A stretch of DNA of 64,000 bases from Cryobacterium cryoconiti (GCF_004403065.1 NZ_SOHA01000005.1:104351-168350); one strand, 5' to 3'; shown: positions 31,977 to 40,737, counted from the first letter of the stretch. A program made the numbers and translations. Notes: generated by a model not told the origin, from the sequence alone.

Positions 31977-33072
31977 GGGTTCATCGCTGCCGGAACTGAA
32001 GGCGCGCATCCTGGCCGAGCACGGCGCCGAGGCCCGCATCGTCGCCGCGGAGCAGGTGACCGTCGGTGGCATCCGGGGTTTCTTCGCGAGGCGGCACATC
32101 GAGGTCACCGTGGAGGTGCCCGCCCGCCGACGGCGAGCGGCCCACTCCCGGAGCGATGTGCAGGTGCGGCTCGGCATCGCCGCGCTTCTCGACGACGCCG
32201 ACGCGGAGGAGGCCCGCCTGTACACCGCGGCCGAGCCGCGCATGTCGACCGTGTCCGAGGGGTTCGCCGATCTGATGGATGAACTCACCTTCGCAACGCG
32301 CGAAATGCCCGACCCGGTGCTGATCACCCCCGTCGCGCCGACGGTCGCGTCCCCGGCTGCTCCCATGGGCGGCGAGACGACGGCCGAGGAGCAGACCCCG
32401 GCCATGGCTGGCGTCTCTGCCGCGCCGACCTTCACTGAACGGGCCGCGGATTTGCTGTCCGAGGGCACGGCTGCCCCGCGGGCGAGTGGGCGCCGAGCCG
32501 CCCGCAGGCAAATGACCCGAGCGGGCGCGGACGCCGCCGTCCCCCGTGCGCTCACCGGCGCGGGGAATCTTGTCATCGTCATCGGCTGGCAGGATGCCGC
32601 GCTGCCCGTGACGCGGGAACTCGCCCCGGCAAACGGTACGGCCGTGGTTCTCGTGGCCGGCGCCATCGATGGCGGGCTGGCCGCGGAGGCCGGGCTGGAC
32701 CGCGTCCTGGATCGACGTACCGCGCTCGAGGCCCGGGCCAGGGGAGTGGAGCTCGGCCAGACCAGTTTCGTCGCCTTCGGGTTTGACAAGAATCCGGCGA
32801 CGGCCGCCATTCACGCGTCTCTTCTCGGGTTGATTCGCCCGGATCAGGTCTGGGTCGTTGTGGATGCCGGCCGCAAGCCCGCGGATACCGCACGCTGGGT
32901 CGCCGAAGTCGCGCGGAGCCTGGACATCGATGCGCTGGCGGTCACCGGGTATGCCACGACCGGTTCACCGGAGACCGTTGACGACCTGGGCATCCCGGTG
33001 GGGTGGGTCGACGGTGTCCCGGCGCCGGCCGGCACGGTGGCCGCAATGCGGCAGAGCCTCAAGCTAGGCTGA
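31951..33072 (+). CDS. flhF: FlhF-like protein with a degenerate, probably inactive GTPase domain
   Basis: FlhF is an SRP-type GTPase that sets flagellar number and position. The N-terminal domain of this 373-residue protein matches FlhF (RFLLEGSSLPELKARILAEH, VGGIRGFFARRHIEVTVEV). The second half has SRP-GTPase-like strand order (LVIVIGWQ, VWVVVDAGRKPADTARWV, LAVTGYATTGSPETVDDLGI, IPVGWVDGVP). At the P-loop, however, where GxTGVGKTT is expected, residues 212-219 read GWQDAALP, so nucleotide binding is likely lost. It is in the FlhF place after flhA, overlapping it by 26 bp. GTG start. No FlhG partner gene is adjacent. Confidence 0.82.
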   Translation: MEPNRFLLEGSSLPELKARILAEHGAEARIVAAEQVTVGGIRGFFARRHIEVTVEVPARRRRAAHSRSDVQVRLGIAALLDDADAEEARLYTAAEPRMSTVSEGFADLMDELTFATREMPDPVLITPVAPTVASPAAPMGGETTAEEQTPAMAGVSAAPTFTERAADLLSEGTAAPRASGRRAARRQMTRAGADAAVPRALTGAGNLVIVIGWQDAALPVTRELAPANGTAVVLVAGAIDGGLAAEAGLDRVLDRRTALEARARGVELGQTSFVAFGFDKNPATAAIHASLLGLIRPDQVWVVVDAGRKPADTARWVAEVARSLDIDALAVTGYATTGSPETVDDLGIPVGWVDGVPAPAGTVAAMRQSLKLG

Positions 33073-33076
33073 ACGG

Positions 33077-33340
33077 GTGCTGGTACTAACGCGGAAGCAG
33101 GGGGAGAAGATCCTCATTGGTGACGACATCGTCATCACCGTCCTCGACGTGCGTGGCGACAGTATCCGGATCGGCGTCGACGCTCCGCGAGGAGTGCGCA
33201 TCCAGCGTGATGAAGTGCTCCGTGCCGTGACCGAGGCGAATATCGCGGCGAGCGAGTCCGGTCAGGGTCACGACGATGCCGAGGCCCGCCTCAAGGCCAC
33301 CCTGGGTCTTCTTCCCGTTCCGCCAACGCCCGCCCCGTAG
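33077..33340 (+). CDS. csrA: Carbon storage regulator CsrA (translational repressor)
   Basis: CsrA binds GGA motifs in mRNA leaders and blocks ribosome entry. The 87-residue protein has the complete fold: MLVLTRKQGEKILIGDDIVI, VRGDSIRIGVDAPRGVRIQR and the following helix. A C-terminal tail of about 30 residues is longer than in the enteric protein, as often seen where FliW is the antagonist. It ends the fliM operon and is paired functionally with fliW at 2771. The likely target is the fliC leader at 7370-7410. Confidence 0.95.
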   Translation: MLVLTRKQGEKILIGDDIVITVLDVRGDSIRIGVDAPRGVRIQRDEVLRAVTEANIAASESGQGHDDAEARLKATLGLLPVPPTPAP

Positions 33341-33361
33341 CCCCTCAACAGCAAAGCCCAC

Positions 33362-33620
33362 GGCGGTCGAGCCACGGCGGTCGAGCCCCGGTGGTCGAGC
33401 CTGTCGAGACCCGCGGTGGTCGAGCCTGTCGAGACCCGGTGACCCGCCCTCCAGAGGTTCCCGCGACGGTGGTCGAGCCTGTCGAGACCAGAGCCTGTCG
33501 AGACCCGGCGACCCACCCTCCAGAGGTTCCCGCGACGGTGGTCGAGCCTGTCGAGACCCGGGGCCACGCCCTCCAGAGGTTCCCGCGACGGTGGTCGAGC
33601 CTGTCAAGACCCGGGGCCAC
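33362..33620. repeat. Family A repeat array 1 (23-bp unit) between csrA and the HNH gene
   Basis: The unit begins GGTGGTCGAG and ends TGTCGAGACCC. Copies start at 33390, 33415, 33468, 33537 and 33590, with one truncated copy at 33491. A secondary 21-bp element (CCCTCCAGAGGTTCCCGCGA plus C) precedes three of them (33447, 33516, 33569). The array fills the gap between the 3' ends of two convergent genes. The same unit recurs at 51319 and 63672. Spacing is irregular and there are no unique spacers, so this is not CRISPR. Confidence 0.92.
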
Positions 33621-33622
33621 GC

Positions 33623-35134
33623 CTACAGGGTAGCCCGTTTGCTGGGCAGTGCGATCAGCGTTTGTTCCGGGTCAACCTCGACCGGTGGCCGGAGCCAGTA
33701 GTCATTTCCGGTGCGGATGATGTTCCAGTGCTGGTTGTGAAGCAGCAGATGGTGCGGATGGCAGAGCAGCACCCCGTCGGCAAGGTCGGTGAACCCGTTG
33801 TCCGCGAGCCATTCGTTGATGTGGTGTGCCTCAGACCACGCGGGTGATCGGTCGCAGTCGACCCAGCGGCAGCCTCCGTCCCGCACTCCCATCGCGGCGC
33901 GTTGTGCTTCGGTGAAGAGTCGTTGGTCACGGCCGACGTTGATGATCTGGCCGGTGTCGTCGATCTGGATGCCGCGGGTTCCGGTATCGCAGAGCAACCG
34001 GTCGATGGTTTCCTGCGAGATCGGCACGGGGTTGCCTTCGATCTGACCGTGGGCGGCGGCTTCGCGGGTTTCGGTGTCTTCGGCGGGAACCGGGCCACCC
34101 TGGGCAGCCTGGCCGGGGGCCGGCTGGCCCGTCTGACCGGCCGGCTGGCCCGGCTGGCCCGACTTCAGGGCCTTCTCGGTGACGATGACCCGCACCGCGG
34201 GGCGGCGGCCGCCGAAGACCCGGCCCTGGTCGGCCTCACCGGCGATCTTCAGCAACTGCACCAGGGCGTCGGCGGCGATCTGCTCGGTGCTGCGCGGGTC
34301 ATCCTGCACACGCTTGGCCCAGGCAGCCTTCTCCTTGTCGACGAAACGCACCCCGCCGCGGCGAGGGCTGGTCACGGAGTCGAACGTGGACAGCACGAAC
34401 TCGCCGTCTTCGGGGGCGAAGAGCCCATTCAGGCGCACCTTGCCGTTTCCCAGCCGGTAGACCCGCAGGAACCGGTCATCGTGGGCCTGCTTCTCCCGGG
34501 CGGCGATACCGGCCTCGTCGAGCTGGTCACGGAGGCGGCGGGCGAGCTTGAAGACCTGATCTGCGTTCAGTGACGCGGCCTCGACGAGGAGGGAATCGAG
34601 GGCGGTGCCGAGCTTGTCGGCGGTGACCGCGGCGTCGATCTGGCCGAGGCCGGAACGGATCGACTCGGCCGCATCGACCGAGAGGGTGCCGTCGGTGACA
34701 GCTCGGGCGATCGGTGCCTGCCACGGCACCTTCGCCACGAACTCCGCGACCGCGGCGGGATCCGCGTCGGGCGACTCCACGGCAGCCTCGACCAGTTTCT
34801 CCGCTGCCTCGGCATCGGCCATCATCGTGCCGACCGCGACGAGCTTGAAGGCGTCGTTCTTCGTCGACCCGGTCACCGTCTGGATGAGTGCCTCGGGCGA
34901 GAGGAACCCCTGCTGCGCGGCCAGGCCGGAGTGGCCGAGCTCCGGCCGCGAGCGACGGGCGATGATTGCGGCCATCCACGCCGACCGGGTGTCGAGGAGC
35001 CGCCGGGCTGCTGCGATCTGCTTCTGACCGGCCAGCACCTCGGCATCGGCGAGTGCCTCGTAGTCGGCGCAGGAGGATCCCAGGCGGGCGACGGCATCCG
35101 TCGCCGTTCTGAGGTCGTCTGCGGTGGTGGTCAT
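33623..35134 (-). CDS. DUF222/HNH endonuclease domain protein (13E12-type)
   Basis: This 503-residue protein has the DUF222 domain common in actinobacteria (about residues 30-380) and a C-terminal HNH nuclease motif. The HNH elements are GGCRWVDCDRSPAWSEAHHI (His439/His440), then a downstream LCHPHHLLLHN. Such genes are multicopy and frequently accompany repeats; function is unknown, possibly in mobility or DNA processing. A Gly/Pro/Gln linker (GQPGQPAGQTGQ) separates the domains. Its 3' end abuts repeat array 1. The -10 hexamer directly before the ATG suggests a leaderless mRNA. Confidence 0.88.
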   Translation of the reverse strand: MTTTADDLRTATDAVARLGSSCADYEALADAEVLAGQKQIAAARRLLDTRSAWMAAIIARRSRPELGHSGLAAQQGFLSPEALIQTVTGSTKNDAFKLVAVGTMMADAEAAEKLVEAAVESPDADPAAVAEFVAKVPWQAPIARAVTDGTLSVDAAESIRSGLGQIDAAVTADKLGTALDSLLVEAASLNADQVFKLARRLRDQLDEAGIAAREKQAHDDRFLRVYRLGNGKVRLNGLFAPEDGEFVLSTFDSVTSPRRGGVRFVDKEKAAWAKRVQDDPRSTEQIAADALVQLLKIAGEADQGRVFGGRRPAVRVIVTEKALKSGQPGQPAGQTGQPAPGQAAQGGPVPAEDTETREAAAHGQIEGNPVPISQETIDRLLCDTGTRGIQIDDTGQIINVGRDQRLFTEAQRAAMGVRDGGCRWVDCDRSPAWSEAHHINEWLADNGFTDLADGVLLCHPHHLLLHNQHWNIIRTGNDYWLRPPVEVDPEQTLIALPSKRATL

Positions 35135-35140
35135 GCGTCG

Positions 35141-35169
35141 AGAATACCAGAACTAGTACGCGTAGTCGA
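35141..35169 (-). promoter_or_regulatory. Promoter of the HNH gene (leaderless)
   Basis: On the minus strand TCGACT (35169-35164), 17-nt spacer, TATTCT (35146-35141), preceded by TG (extended -10). Only 6 nt separate the -10 box from the ATG at 35134, which puts transcription start at the start codon itself. Confidence 0.5.
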
Positions 35170-35256
35170 GAGTTGGTCACCTAATTGTCGAAGGATTATC
35201 GAAGACATATGCGAGTACACCTCGCTCGGGTCGAGCGCCTCAGCTGGGCCCGTCCT

Positions 35257-35322
35257 CGCGGCGCAGTGCGTGGAAGCGGGCGCACGTTCTAGCGTGCGCC
35301 CGCTTCCACGGCCTGCGCCGCG
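35257..35322. repeat. Dispersed palindromic repeat, family B copy 2
   Basis: The best-conserved copy: arms 35257-35286 and 35293-35322 differ from perfect complementarity at only a few positions around a 6-nt loop. Arms contain GCGGCGCA, TGGAAGC and GGCGCACG. It lies 3' of the GH130 gene (minus strand) and upstream of the HNH gene. The rest of 35135-35390 holds the HNH promoter and nothing else recognisable. Confidence 0.9.
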
Positions 35323-35390
35323 AACGCACGGGCGGTCCCGCCGGGAACGACCCCGGCACGACCGCCCGTGCAACGAGAAGGCCCGAGGGC

Positions 35391-36461
35391 CTACGCTCCC
35401 ACGCGATCCAGGCGCGCGACACCGATCTTCGAGTCAGCCATGCCGTAGAACACGAAGAGCTGCCCCTCGATCTCCTCGATCGCGGTCGGGAACACCACGT
35501 TCGGCACGATTCCGCTGATCTCGTCGGGCGTCTCCGCCTTCAACAGGGGCTCCGAGGTGCGCTGCAGCACGATGGTGGGGTCGTTCGCGTCCAGGATCAT
35601 CGCCCCGGCCGAGTAGTTCACCTTCTGCTGCTGAGAGAACGCACCGTTGATGGTTCCGGTGACGCCGTGATGCATCAGCAGCCAGCCCTCCGGTACGCGC
35701 AGCGGTGCAGGGCCGCCGCCGATCTTCAGCTCCTCGAAGGGGAATTCCGGCCCCGCGAAGAAGCGGTGGCCGCTCCAGAAGGTGAGCTTCGTGATGTCGG
35801 CGAGCACATCGGCGACCGGAACGTAGCTGATCCAGATGCTCTGCCGGGTGTCGGTCACTCCGGCGGGAACACGGATGCCCTCACCCGGCTTGACCTCGCC
35901 CAGATCCCACATCGGACGGTGCAGCACGGCGAAGCTCTCCACTCCGTTCGGGCCGGCGACCGGCTCGGGGAAGAACACGGTGTCCTTGTTGTGGAACAGG
36001 TTCAGGTCCATGTCCAGGGCGTCGTCGAAGGCGAACAGCGCCGGGCCGAGCCGGCGCCACTCGCGCAGGTCCGAGGACACGGCAACGGCCGTGCGGGGGC
36101 CGAGGGGTCCGTACGCGACGTACGTCATCACGTGCAGTCCGAGCCGGGGGATGAAGGTCACCCGGGGGTCTTCGACACCGGCGTTGTTGGCGCCGCGTTC
36201 CCAGCCGCGGTCGGGCTCGAGCACGATTCCCTCGCGTTCGACGCCGGTGGGAACACCGTCGGTGATGATGACCTTCGCGATTCCGACGCGGGAGACGTTG
36301 CCGGTGGCGACGAGGCGCGGAAGCAGATACAGCGTCCCGTCCGCAGTGTGCCCGGTGCCGGGGTTCAGCACCCCCTCGGCCTCGAGGTCGTTGCCCTCTT
36401 CGGGTGTCATGATGACGCCCATTCGGGTCAGGGTGTACGGGAATTCGGTGGGGTTGGGCAT
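35391..36461 (-). CDS. Glycoside hydrolase family 130 phosphorylase (beta-mannoside type)
   Basis: GH130 enzymes phosphorolyse beta-mannosides to mannose-1-phosphate. The 356-residue protein has the five-bladed propeller signatures NNAGVEDPRVTFIPRLG, TYVAYGPLGPRTAVAVSSD, NLFHNKDTVFFPEPV and LLMHHGVTGT. ATG 36461 gives a normal N-terminus (MPNPTEFPYTLTRMG). It follows the two permease genes by 2 bp as last gene of a LacI-controlled sugar operon, so it likely processes the imported oligosaccharide in the cytoplasm. The exact linkage specificity is not determinable here. Confidence 0.87.
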   Translation of the reverse strand: MPNPTEFPYTLTRMGVIMTPEEGNDLEAEGVLNPGTGHTADGTLYLLPRLVATGNVSRVGIAKVIITDGVPTGVEREGIVLEPDRGWERGANNAGVEDPRVTFIPRLGLHVMTYVAYGPLGPRTAVAVSSDLREWRRLGPALFAFDDALDMDLNLFHNKDTVFFPEPVAGPNGVESFAVLHRPMWDLGEVKPGEGIRVPAGVTDTRQSIWISYVPVADVLADITKLTFWSGHRFFAGPEFPFEELKIGGGPAPLRVPEGWLLMHHGVTGTINGAFSQQQKVNYSAGAMILDANDPTIVLQRTSEPLLKAETPDEISGIVPNVVFPTAIEEIEGQLFVFYGMADSKIGVARLDRVGA

Positions 36462-36463
36462 TT

Positions 36464-37297
36464 CTAACCTTTCACGCCGGAACCGATATTGTTCGACACG
36501 AAGTGTCGCTGGAAGAGGATGAACAGGATCACAGCAGGACCGGCCAGGACGCAGGCCCCGGCAAGGACCGCCCCGAACGGGTTCGCCGCGGTGGCCGCGA
36601 CGTTGCTGAGGTAATTGGCCAGGGACACCGCGAGCGGCTGGAGGGACGCCTCCTTGGTGATCAGGAACGGCCAGAGGAACTCGTTCCACGGGCCGATGAA
36701 GGTCAGCAGTACGACGGTCAGCAGGGCCGGCCGCACGAGCGGGAGGGCGATCCGCCGCAGGATCCGCAGTTCACCGGCACCGTCGATGCGGGCGGCGTCG
36801 AACAGCTCCTTGGGGATCTGCAGGAAGTACTGCCGGAAGATGATGACGGCCGTCGAGTTGATGGCGAACGGCAGGATCATGCCCAGGTAGTTGTCGGCGA
36901 GGCCGTAGTCCCTGGCGATCATCACGTAGAGCGGGATCATCAGCAGCTGGAACGGCACGACCTGCACCAGCAGGGCGAGAGCGAAGGTGACTCCGCGTCC
37001 GCGCCACTGCAGCTGGGCGAGGGCGTAGCCCACCAGAACACCGAAGACCACGGTGCAGAGGATGACGCCGCCCGTGAAGATCCCCGAGTTGAGCAGCCCC
37101 TGCAGCAGGTTGATCCGGCTGTTGATGTCACCGTAGTTGTCGAGCGTCAGGTTGGCGGGGTTCGGGAACGCGCCGGCGACGGTCGGGTCCGGTGTCGCCT
37201 GCAGCGAGCCGATGACCATGTAGTAGAAGGGGAACAGGAACACGAGGGCCCCGACCGTGAGCACCACGCCCCGCAGGATGTTCTGCCCGCGGCTCAT
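36464..37297 (-). CDS. Sugar ABC transporter permease (MalG-like)
   Basis: This inner-membrane permease is of the CUT1 carbohydrate ABC family. The 277-residue protein has six predicted membrane segments and the EAA loop (FDAARIDGAGELRILRRIAL) that contacts the ATPase. A typical C-terminus is present (LFQRHFVSNNIGSGVKG). It overlaps the partner permease by 4 bp. No ATPase gene is in the operon, so a shared MsiK-type ATPase elsewhere probably energises the system. Confidence 0.92.
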   Translation of the reverse strand: MSRGQNILRGVVLTVGALVFLFPFYYMVIGSLQATPDPTVAGAFPNPANLTLDNYGDINSRINLLQGLLNSGIFTGGVILCTVVFGVLVGYALAQLQWRGRGVTFALALLVQVVPFQLLMIPLYVMIARDYGLADNYLGMILPFAINSTAVIIFRQYFLQIPKELFDAARIDGAGELRILRRIALPLVRPALLTVVLLTFIGPWNEFLWPFLITKEASLQPLAVSLANYLSNVAATAANPFGAVLAGACVLAGPAVILFILFQRHFVSNNIGSGVKG

Positions 37298-38250
37298 GAT
37301 TCGTCACCGCCCGCAAGCTTCCGCTGGATGAACGCGAGAATCAGAACTCCGATCACGAGGATGACGCCGATCGCGGCCGCCGTGTCGGGGGACCCCTGTT
37401 CGATCCCGCGCTGATACATCATCAGCACGGGCGATGAGGATGCCCCGTTGGGGCCGCCGCCGCCGGTGAGCAGGTACGGCTCCGTGAAGAGGTTGGCGCC
37501 GGTGACCGTTGAGAGCAGCAGCACGAGCACGGTCGCCGGGCGCACGCCCGGAACGGTGACCGAGAAGAAACTGCGGATCTTGCCCGCGCCATCCGTCGAC
37601 GCAGCCTCGTAGAGCTCCTCCGAGACGTTCTGCAGGGCGGCCAGATAGAGCAGGATGAAGAATCCGAGGCCCTTCCAGGTGACGAAGATCGCGATGGTGG
37701 GCATGGCCCAGTCCTCGTTGATCAACCAGGCCGGATCGGGGGCGAGCGGCCCGAGAATCTGGTTCACGAGGCCGTTGCCGCTGAACAGGAAGATCCAGAC
37801 GCCGACGACGGCGACACTCGCGGTCACATACGGCACGTAGTAGGCCACGCGCAGGAAGGTGCGGAACCGGACGGCCTTGTTCAGCGCCGTCGCGAGCACG
37901 AGCGAGAGCACGACGGTCAGAGGCACGTTGATCAGCAGGAAGATTCCCACATTGCCGAACGAACGGATGATGGCCGGGTCGGCCAGCACTTCCCGGAAAT
38001 TGTCCAGGCCGACGAAGGGCCGGTCCACGTCTGCGCCGGGGGCGGCGAAGAAGTAGTCGTGGAGCGACATCCAGAAGGCGAAGACCAGCGGGTATGCGAA
38101 GACCGCCAGGACGAAGATGAGGTACGGGGCGCTGAGCAGGAGCCCGAACGGGTTCTTGCCCAGAAGCGGGCGTTTGCGTCGGGGGGAGCCCCCGCCGGGA
38201 GGAGTCGTGCTCCTCCCGGCGGCGGTCCGGCTCTTGGTTGCGAAAGCCAT
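37294..38250 (-). CDS. Sugar ABC transporter permease (MalF-like)
   Basis: This 318-residue CUT1 permease has an N-terminal basic tail, six membrane segments and the EAA motif YEAASTDGAGKIRSFFSVTV. It is located between the binding protein and the second permease, the usual order. Forms a heterodimer with the product of 36464-37297. Confidence 0.92.
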   Translation of the reverse strand: MAFATKSRTAAGRSTTPPGGGSPRRKRPLLGKNPFGLLLSAPYLIFVLAVFAYPLVFAFWMSLHDYFFAAPGADVDRPFVGLDNFREVLADPAIIRSFGNVGIFLLINVPLTVVLSLVLATALNKAVRFRTFLRVAYYVPYVTASVAVVGVWIFLFSGNGLVNQILGPLAPDPAWLINEDWAMPTIAIFVTWKGLGFFILLYLAALQNVSEELYEAASTDGAGKIRSFFSVTVPGVRPATVLVLLLSTVTGANLFTEPYLLTGGGGPNGASSSPVLMMYQRGIEQGSPDTAAAIGVILVIGVLILAFIQRKLAGGDES

Positions 38251-38253
38251 TGG

Positions 38254-39555
38254 TTACGGCTTGGCGATCAGGGTGTTGATCTTCTCGGCGGCGGAGTCGA
38301 GGGCGGCGGGGATATCACCCTCGCCGGTGATGACCGCCTTCGTGTACGCATCACGGAATGCCTGCCAGGCGGCGACCGAGCTGGAGACGTTCGGCACCTC
38401 GACCATGCGGGATGCCTGGTCGCCGAACTGTTCGTAGGCGGGGTTCGCCGCGAAGTACTCCGAGTAGACCGTGGGGAGGTCCTGGCGGAGCGGCATCTGC
38501 CCGGTCAGGTCGAGCAGCTGGCCGTCCTGCTCCTCGCTGGTGGCGAATTTCAGCACGTCCCAGGCCGTGGCCTGGTTCTCGCAGGCCGTGAACATTCCGA
38601 CGTTCTTGGCGTCGCTGAACGTGTAGGTCTCCTCGGCGGCGATTCCATCGCTGGTGGGAACGGGAACCGCACCCCAGTTGACGGCGTCCTTGTACACCGA
38701 CACGGCCCACGGGCCGACGATGGACATGGCGGCCTGGCCATCGGCGAACGAGTCACCCTGGTACTGCTCCTTGCCGGCGAGACCCTCGGCGTAGAGGGTC
38801 TTCCAGAATTCGGCGACCTTTTCGCCGTTTTCGTCGTTGAAGGTGGATTCGCCGTCTTCGATCAGCTGCGTGCCACCGGTTTCGGCGGCGTAGAGCGGGT
38901 AGAAGTCGAACCAGCTCTGGAAGAACTGGCTGGTGGGCGCCGGGTAGATGGCGTTCGGCGCTGCGCCGCTCTCGACGAGGGTGCGCGAGGTGGCGAGGAA
39001 TTCGTCATAGGTGGCGAGCTGCGGGTTCTCGGCGTCGAGTCCGGCGGCGGTGAACATGTCCTTGTTGTAGAAGATCATCACGGGGTTGGACTTCCACGGC
39101 ATCTGGAAGTACTTGCCGTCGGCGCTCTGGTACTGCTCGGCCGTGGCTCCGCTGCGCTCTTCGATGTAGGCGGTGCCGTCTTCGAAGCTGGACAGGTCGA
39201 CGAGGCCGCCCTGCTTCTCGAACTGCGGCACGGCGACGGGAGCCGTGTTGAAGACGAGGCACGGTGCGTTGCCGGCCGTGATGGCGGCTCCGATGACTTC
39301 CTCGCTGCTCTTACCGGCGGGGATCTCCTGGGCCTTCACCTTTTCATCCGGGTTCTCGGCGTTCCAGGCTTCCACCATCTGCTTGCCCCAGGCGATCTCG
39401 GTCTCATTGTTCGAGTACCAGATGGTGATCGGCCCGCGTTTGGTGGCGGCGTCCCCTGAGGTCCCGCCGGACGCGCAGGCACTGAGGGCCAGGACGACGG
39501 TGGCGGATGCCGCCGTGACGACGAGAAGGCGCCTCGCCAATCCGTTTGTGTGCAT
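38254..39555 (-). CDS. Sugar ABC transporter solute-binding lipoprotein
   Basis: This 433-residue extracellular binding protein is of the CUT1 family. A lipoprotein signal peptide ends at LALSAC (Cys27, the lipidation site). The mature part starts with the type-1 fold pattern ITIWYSNNETEIAWGKQMVE and contains a typical hinge region. ATG 39555 is preferred, with GGAG 8 nt upstream. An ATG 12 nt earlier is possible. The ligand is presumably the oligosaccharide cleaved by the operon's GH130 enzyme. Confidence 0.93.
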   Translation of the reverse strand: MHTNGLARRLLVVTAASATVVLALSACASGGTSGDAATKRGPITIWYSNNETEIAWGKQMVEAWNAENPDEKVKAQEIPAGKSSEEVIGAAITAGNAPCLVFNTAPVAVPQFEKQGGLVDLSSFEDGTAYIEERSGATAEQYQSADGKYFQMPWKSNPVMIFYNKDMFTAAGLDAENPQLATYDEFLATSRTLVESGAAPNAIYPAPTSQFFQSWFDFYPLYAAETGGTQLIEDGESTFNDENGEKVAEFWKTLYAEGLAGKEQYQGDSFADGQAAMSIVGPWAVSVYKDAVNWGAVPVPTSDGIAAEETYTFSDAKNVGMFTACENQATAWDVLKFATSEEQDGQLLDLTGQMPLRQDLPTVYSEYFAANPAYEQFGDQASRMVEVPNVSSSVAAWQAFRDAYTKAVITGEGDIPAALDSAAEKINTLIAKP

Positions 39556-39587
39556 GTTGTACTCCATTTCCTTGAAACCCGCAGCAG

Positions 39588-39602
39588 CTTTGCCGCGGTA
39601 AG
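39588..39602. promoter_or_regulatory. Palindrome between the LacI regulator and the binding-protein gene
   Basis: TTGCCGCGGTAA (39590-39601) is a 10-of-12 palindrome centred on CCG|CGG, in the 51-bp gap between lacI-type gene and binding-protein gene. It may be an additional operator or simply chance. It differs in sequence from the two operators in front of the regulator. Confidence 0.3.
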
Positions 39603-39606
39603 ACTG

Positions 39607-40674
39607 TTACCTGTCGCTCGGCGGGGCGGTCGAGCCTCGCACCACGAGGCGGGCGGCCGGGAGGTCCACGTCGTCCGCCGAGCCGTTCTCCATCAGAGTC
39701 AGGAGCGTGCTCGCCGCCGAGCGGCCCCACACCATGGGGGCGGCGCTGACCGTGGTCAGGGGCGGGTAGACGTACCGGCAGAAGTCGATGTCGTCGTAGC
39801 CGGTGATGGAGAGCTCGTCGGGCACGCGAACGCCCAGCTCGTGCGCCATGCCGAGGCCGGCGATGGCCATCGGGTCGTTGGCATAGACGATTGCGGTCGG
39901 CGGGTGGTCCTGGGTGAGCAGGCGGCGGGTGGCGTCCGATCCGGCGGCCACGGAGAAGTCCGTCTCGACGGTCTGGCCTGCGGGCAGGCCGGCCGCCTCG
40001 AGGGCGGCGGCGAAGGCCGCCCGGCGACGCAGACCGTGCAGGAGGGTTGAGCTGCCCGCGACATGCGCGATGCGGCGGTGACCCAGGGTGGCCAGGTGGG
40101 CGACGGATGCCATCACGCCCGGGGTGTCGTCCACGGTCACCGCCGGGAAGGGGCTGGGGCCGTCAGGGCGTCCGAGTGTGACCGCCGGCAGGCCCAGCTC
40201 GGCGAGGAGCGGGATGCGCGCGTCATTGTGGCGGAGGTCGCTGACGAAGACCCCGTCGACCCGGCCGTCGGCCACGAGCGAGCGGTAGGTGTGAAGCTCG
40301 GTTTCCTCATCGGGGACGACGCTGAGCACGAGGGCGCGGCCCTCCGGGGCGAGGATACTTTCGACGCCCGCGATGAAAGAGGGGAAGAACGGGTCGGACG
40401 CGAGGACATCCGGGTTGCGGGCGATCACGAGGCCGAGCGCGTAGGACCGCTGCGTGCTGAGTGACCGAGCGCGAAGAGACGGCTTCCAGCCGAGTTCTTT
40501 CGCGACCTCGAGGATGCGCACCCTGGTCTCCGGTGAGACGCCGGGGCGGTTGTTCAGGGCGAAGGAGACCAGACCCTTGCTGACGCCCGCTTTCTTCGCG
40601 ACCACCTCGATGGTGACCTTCGGGGCGGTGGACTTCATGGCGGTGCTGGCAGGAAAATTCGCGGGAATGTTCAC
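39607..40674 (-). CDS. LacI-family transcriptional regulator of the sugar operon
   Basis: This 355-residue repressor has the N-terminal helix-turn-helix TIEVVAKKAGVSKGLVSFAL and hinge helix (LRARSLSTQRSYALGLVIAR). The periplasmic-binding-protein-like ligand domain contains GRPDGPSPFPAVTVDD and SITGYDDIDFCRYVYPPLTT. It lies directly upstream of, and in the same orientation as, the transporter operon. Two operators in its own promoter suggest autoregulation together with the operon. Confidence 0.93.
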   Translation of the reverse strand: MNIPANFPASTAMKSTAPKVTIEVVAKKAGVSKGLVSFALNNRPGVSPETRVRILEVAKELGWKPSLRARSLSTQRSYALGLVIARNPDVLASDPFFPSFIAGVESILAPEGRALVLSVVPDEETELHTYRSLVADGRVDGVFVSDLRHNDARIPLLAELGLPAVTLGRPDGPSPFPAVTVDDTPGVMASVAHLATLGHRRIAHVAGSSTLLHGLRRRAAFAAALEAAGLPAGQTVETDFSVAAGSDATRRLLTQDHPPTAIVYANDPMAIAGLGMAHELGVRVPDELSITGYDDIDFCRYVYPPLTTVSAAPMVWGRSAASTLLTLMENGSADDVDLPAARLVVRGSTAPPSDR

Positions 40675-40703
40675 CGGGCCTCCTCATTGACAGCCGATTC
40701 CCA

Positions 40704-40737
40704 CTGAACCGGTTTAGAAAAGGCTATACCGGTTTAG
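40704..40737. promoter_or_regulatory. Two LacI-type operators upstream of the regulator
   Basis: CTGAACCGGTTTAG (40704-40717) and CTATACCGGTTTAG (40724-40737) are near-palindromes sharing the core ACCGGTTTAG. Their centres are 20 bp apart, two helical turns. LacI-family operators are palindromes of this size with a central CG step. Located 30-65 bp upstream of the regulator start codon, where they would overlap its promoter. Confidence 0.72.

Noticed and set aside
30654..32810. A 718-codon open frame on the minus strand opposite flhA/flhF
   Set aside because: Antisense to flhA, with no recognisable motif and composition typical of a complementary-strand artefact.
33362..33620. CRISPR-like array
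   Set aside because: Repeats are separated by shared, not unique, sequences of irregular length, and no cas gene is near. The same unit occurs at two other loci.
33623..35134. HNH gene as part of a restriction-modification or phage-defence island
   Set aside because: There is no methyltransferase, helicase or other defence gene nearby. DUF222/HNH genes are dispersed singles in actinobacterial genomes.
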